Assembly: GCF_020099395.1 (NCBI RefSeq)
Contig: NZ_CP083590.1
Coordinates: forward strand, 7,192,001-7,256,000
Direction: 5' to 3'
From: Streptomyces mobaraensis
Lineage (GTDB): Bacteria; Actinomycetota; Actinomycetes; Streptomycetales; Streptomycetaceae
DNA length: 64,000 nt
Part shown: piece after piece, positions 61,381-64,000 of the stretch
Layout: the number at the start of each line of letters is the position of its first letter
Position numbering within the stretch: position 1 is the stretch's first letter
Made by a program: the position numbers and the translations under genes
The notes under the pieces: model-generated
What the model was told of the DNA's origin: nothing
Database searches by the model: none
The model's input: the letters and a program-made list of their open reading frames with translations, nothing else

Positions 61381-62216
61381 AGGATGGGCTTCCCGCCGGT
61401 CACCGCGACGCGGGCGCCGGAGATGTAGCTGCCCTCGTCGGAGGCGAGCAGGACGTAGACGGGCGCCACCTCGGCCGGCTGGCCGGGGCGGCCCAGCGGC
61501 GTCTGCTCGCCGAAGTGCTCCACCTGCTCGGGCGGCATGGTGGAGGGGATCAGCGGCGTCCAGATCGGGCCCGGGGCCACGCTGTTGACGCGGATGCCGC
61601 GCTCGCCGACGAGCTGGGCGAGGGCGGCGCAGAAGTTGGCGACGCCCGCCTTCGTGACGTCGTACGGCAGGAGCGTCGGCACGGGCATGTCGGAGTTCAC
61701 CGAGCTGCTGCCGATGATCGAGGCTCCGGGGCCCATGTGCGGCAGGGCGGCCTTGCAGAGGTGGAACATGGCGCTCAGGTTGGTGGCGAGGGTGCGGTCC
61801 CACTCCTCGTCCGTGACCTCCTCCAGCGTCCCGTGGGTCATCTGGAACGCGGCGTTGGAGACCAGCACGTCGATCCGGCCGAACTCCTCGACGGCCTTGG
61901 CGATGACCGCCCGGCAGTGCTCCGGCCGGGCGAGGTCACCCGGGACCAGCACGGCCCGGCGCCCGGCCTCCTCCACCCGGCGGGCGGTGTCCCGGGCGTC
62001 CTCGTGCTCGTCCAGGTAGGAGATCAGGACGTCGGCGCCCTCCCGGGCGTAGGCGATGGCCACGGCCTTGCCGATGCCGCTGTCCCCGCCGGTGACCACC
62101 GCCGCCTTGCCCTTCAGCCGGCCCGACCCCCGGTAGCTCTCCTCGCCGTGGTCGGCCCGGGGCCGCAGCTCCTTCTCGACGCCGGGGACCTCCTGCTGCT
62201 GTGCCGGCCGGGTCAT
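61377..62216 (-). CDS. Short-chain dehydrogenase/reductase with N-terminal extension
   Basis: The 279-residue protein has an N-terminal extension of about 35 residues, the NAD(P) motif [24 protein letters not shown], and the catalytic YDVTKAG (YxxxK). The end [11 protein letters not shown] is standard. This is the YhxC/YhdF-like SDR group linked to general stress in Bacillus. A GAGGAGG site precedes the ATG. It is co-transcribed with the isomerase gene. Confidence 0.85.
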   Translation of the reverse strand: MTRPAQQQEVPGVEKELRPRADHGEESYRGSGRLKGKAAVVTGGDSGIGKAVAIAYAREGADVLISYLDEHEDARDTARRVEEAGRRAVLVPGDLARPEHCRAVIAKAVEEFGRIDVLVSNAAFQMTHGTLEEVTDEEWDRTLATNLSAMFHLCKAALPHMGPGASIIGSSSVNSDMPVPTLLPYDVTKAGVANFCAALAQLVGERGIRVNSVAPGPIWTPLIPSTMPPEQVEHFGEQTPLGRPGQPAEVAPVYVLLASDEGSYISGARVAVTGGKPIL

Positions 62217-62264
62217 GGTGCCTCCTCGCTCCGCGCTCGGCCCTCGGGGAGGGCGCGCGGGGAT

Positions 62265-62315
62265 GTCTGGGATCTTCCCTGGGGACCTTTCCTGGGGGTC
62301 TTCCCTGGGATCTTC
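62265..62315 (+). repeat. Imperfect short tandem repeats
   Basis: Units resembling ATCTTCCCTGGGG recur about every 13-15 bp (for example GATCTTCCCTGGGG, ACCTTTCCTGGGGG, TCTTCCCTGGG, ATCTTCTCGG). The array lies 50-100 bp upstream of the SDR start on the other strand. Confidence 0.5.
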
Positions 62316-62747
62316 TCGGTACCGGCTCCGCGTACCCGGCCGGGCGGCCCGGATGCGCACCGTGGGTCGCCACCCCGCCGACGGCCGGCGCCGGCGCCCA
62401 GCCTCGCCGATCCGCCGCGGCGGCGGGGAGAGGCGGGCCGCCGGTGCCGGGCGGTGCGGCCGGATGGCGCACGGCCGTGTGGGAGAGCACTGGTGAGGGC
62501 AGCCTCGCGCGGACCGCCGGCGGCCGGGGCGCCTCGTGGGCGTGTGCGGACCCGGGCGGGAACGGAGCCGCCGTACCGCTGTGCGGGGAGCCGGGCGCGG
62601 GCCGGCGCTCGTGGGGTTGTCCGCCCGGCAGGGCGTGGGGACGTGCGCGGACCCGGATACGCCCGCGCGAGCGACCGGCCCCGCCGCACCGGGCGTCAAC
62701 GGCCCCCCGGCCGGGCAGACCGCCTCGACGGGACCGTCGCCCCGTGC

Positions 62748-62768
62748 GGGCGAACGAGTGATTCGCCC
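62748..62768. promoter_or_regulatory. Inverted repeat before the HAD-GH65 operon
   Basis: GGGCGAA (62748-62754) and TTCGCCC (62762-62768) are perfect 7-bp arms around CGAGTGA, 45 bp before the first gene. This is a candidate operator, for example for a sugar-responsive LacI- or TetR-type regulator encoded elsewhere. Confidence 0.45.
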
Positions 62769-62813
62769 CCTCCGTGGGCAGGCGGTGCCGCGACCAGGGA
62801 AAGGGGAAACACC

Positions 62814-63569
62814 GTGACCGCTCTCGGCCTGCCCGCCACCGTCCGCGCCTGCCTGTTCGACCTGGACGGTGTCCTCACCCGGACGGCGACCGTCCACGCT
62901 GCGGCCTGGAAGGAGATGTTCGACGCCTTCCTCGCCCAGCGCGACGGGCCGGACTTCCGGCCGTTCGACAAGGTCGCCGACTACGACGCGTACGTCGACG
63001 GCATGCCCAGGGCCGACGGCGTCCGGACCTTCCTGGCCTCGCGCGACATCACCCTCCCCGAGGGGAGCGACGACGACCCGCCGGACCGGGAGACCGTGCA
63101 CGGTCTCGGCAACCGCAAGAACGCCCTGGTCCTGGCGAAGATCAAGAAGGAGGGCGTCCAGCCCTACCCGGGCTCGGTGCGGTACGTCGAGGCCGTCCGG
63201 GCGGCCGGGCTGCGCCGGGCCGTCGTCTCGTCCAGCGCCAACTGCCGCGACGTCCTCGTCGCGGCGGGCATCGAGGACCTGTTTGAGGTGCGGATCGACG
63301 GCCTGGTCGCCACCGAACGGCACCTGCCGGGCAAACCGCATCCCGACACCTTCCTCGCCGCCGCCGAGGCGCTCGGCGTGGCCCCGGCCGAGGCCGCGGT
63401 CTTCGAGGACGCCCTGGCCGGCATGGAGGCCGGGCGCTCCGGGAAGTTCGGCCACGTCGTGGGCGTCAACCGGGCGGACCAGGCCGACGCGCTGCGCCAA
63501 CACGGCGCGGACGTCGTCGTGGACGACCTTTCGGACCTTCTTTCGGATCATCTGGGGGAGACAGCGTGA
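62814..63569 (+). CDS. Beta-phosphoglucomutase (HAD superfamily)
   Basis: The 251-residue protein has the HAD motif [20 protein letters not shown] with the nucleophile Asp and the general acid two residues on, [12 protein letters not shown], and GKPHPDTFL with [11 protein letters not shown]. This is the beta-phosphoglucomutase pattern, converting beta-glucose 1-phosphate to glucose 6-phosphate. The GTG follows AAAGGGG. It overlaps the next gene by four bases (GTGA), so the product of the phosphorylase would pass directly to it. Confidence 0.85.
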   Translation: MTALGLPATVRACLFDLDGVLTRTATVHAAAWKEMFDAFLAQRDGPDFRPFDKVADYDAYVDGMPRADGVRTFLASRDITLPEGSDDDPPDRETVHGLGNRKNALVLAKIKKEGVQPYPGSVRYVEAVRAAGLRRAVVSSSANCRDVLVAAGIEDLFEVRIDGLVATERHLPGKPHPDTFLAAAEALGVAPAEAAVFEDALAGMEAGRSGKFGHVVGVNRADQADALRQHGADVVVDDLSDLLSDHLGETA

Positions 63570-64000
63570 TCACTCATCCGGCCTTTCTCGTCGAGCCCTG
63601 GTGCCTCCGCGAGACCGAGCTCAACCTGGGGGTGCTCTCGCAGAGCGAGTCGGTCTTCGCGCTGTCCAACGGCCACATCGGCTGGCGCGGCAACCTGGAC
63701 GAGGGCGAGCCGCACGGGCTGCCGGGCAGCTACCTCAACGGCGTCTTCGAGTTCCGCCCGCTGCCCTACGCCGAGGCCGGCTACGGCTATCCGGAATCCG
63801 GCCAGACGGTCATCAACGTCACCAACGGCAAGGTGATCCGGCTGCTCGTCGACGACGAGCCGTTCGACCTCCGCTACGGCCGGCTGCACCGGCACGAACG
63901 GGTGCTGGACTTCCGCACCGGCCTGCTGCACCGCACCGCCGAGTGGACGTCGCCCAGCGGCCGGAGCGTCCGCGTCCGCTCCACCCGGCTGGTCTCCTTC
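63566..64000 (+). CDS. GH65 disaccharide phosphorylase, 5' part (runs off the window)
   Basis: The first 145 residues are present and the frame is open at the right edge. The start [20 protein letters not shown], the stretch [20 protein letters not shown] and [12 protein letters not shown] are typical of family 65 maltose/trehalose/kojibiose phosphorylases. These release beta-glucose 1-phosphate, which the upstream mutase uses. The exact disaccharide is not visible in this part. Coupled to the mutase by a four-base overlap. Confidence 0.85.
   Translation, partial: MITHPAFLVEPWCLRETELNLGVLSQSESVFALSNGHIGWRGNLDEGEPHGLPGSYLNGVFEFRPLPYAEAGYGYPESGQTVINVTNGKVIRLLVDDEPFDLRYGRLHRHERVLDFRTGLLHRTAEWTSPSGRSVRVRSTRLVSF

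Larger units (their letters stand above)
62217..62813. other. Long divergent region between SDR and beta-phosphoglucomutase genes
   Basis: This 597-bp stretch has no convincing gene; open frames give Arg/Gly/Pro low-complexity sequence. It contains imperfect tandem repeats at 62265-62315 and the inverted repeat at 62748-62768. The rest is plain GC-rich DNA. Confidence 0.5.

Noticed and set aside
62217..62813. A 186-codon plus-strand frame in the spacer before the mutase gene
   Set aside because: It reads as Gly/Arg/Pro/Ala low-complexity sequence without a ribosome site, and it covers tandem repeats and the operator-like element.

Overview
The window is high-GC DNA with strong third-position G/C, frequent GTG starts, GTGA/ATGA start-stop overlaps and twin-arginine, lipobox and SpoOM-type proteins. 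This points to a Streptomyces chromosome. Mycothiol-dependent formaldehyde dehydrogenase (24.7-25.7 kb) supports an actinomycete. I see no rRNA, tRNA, CRISPR array or complete insertion sequence. About 54 genes are supported, including one partial gene at each edge.

Layout. 0-2.2 kb: 3' end of a C-terminally anchored surface protein, a phosphoribosyltransferase-hydrolase fusion and a HIT protein. 2.6-7.9 kb: a cassette of three genes (small linker-like protein, 1258-residue P-loop NTPase with TPR and a beta-rich tail, TPR protein) with visibly lower GC than its neighbours; it looks like an uncharacterised signalling or conflict system. 8.2-28.4 kb: mostly single-gene units: membrane-tethered Mrr-type nuclease, DUF72, a cholesterol-oxidase-like GMC enzyme beside a WS/DGAT-like acyltransferase, small secreted proteins, SpoOM protein, Nudix, tautomerase, gluconokinase, pentapeptide-repeat membrane protein, L,D-transpeptidase, acyl-CoA synthetase, the mycothiol formaldehyde pair, an Fsr-type MFS pump and a FAD monooxygenase.

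28.4-35.6 kb holds the most interesting locus. Six tightly packed minus-strand genes encode, in transcription order, a HpcH/citrate-lyase-like C-C enzyme, an AONS-like PLP enzyme, a MaoC-type dehydratase, a PGM1-like ATP-grasp peptide ligase, a StrB-like amidinotransferase and an NADPH:quinone-reductase-like enoyl reductase. This set and order matches what I know of the ketomemicin (ketomethylene pseudotripeptide) pathway: aldol-type condensation to a malyl-CoA, dehydration, reduction to a succinyl-CoA, PLP-dependent condensation with an amino acid to give the C-C ketomethylene isostere, then ligation to an N-amidino amino acid. A perfect 6-bp-arm palindrome and repeated CGAACAA motifs lie in its upstream region. 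A divergent HTH-STAND NTPase, whose Walker A lysine is replaced by threonine, faces the operon.

37.9-49.8 kb: FUSC-type exporter, isocitrate-lyase-superfamily enzyme, DUF4232 protein, secreted M28 peptidase, IlvE, a secreted protein, a two-component system whose kinase carries a one-base frameshift in a run of seven C, a GT-C membrane glycosyltransferase sharing the regulator's promoter region, and an acidic lipoprotein. 50.1-64 kb: FtsH-type protease, DUF1876, secreted adenosine deaminase, CapA-like protein, the methionine ABC importer metQ-metN-metI with a structured leader, a YbdK-type carboxylate-amine ligase, a methyltransferase, ManA-like isomerase with an SDR, and a beta-phosphoglucomutase overlapping the start of a GH65 phosphorylase that runs off the window.

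Dispersed intergenic repeat modules (shared core CGGACGGGC) occur at 8.9, 11.5 and 54.3 kb. The two larger copies abut or supply the stop codons of neighbouring genes.
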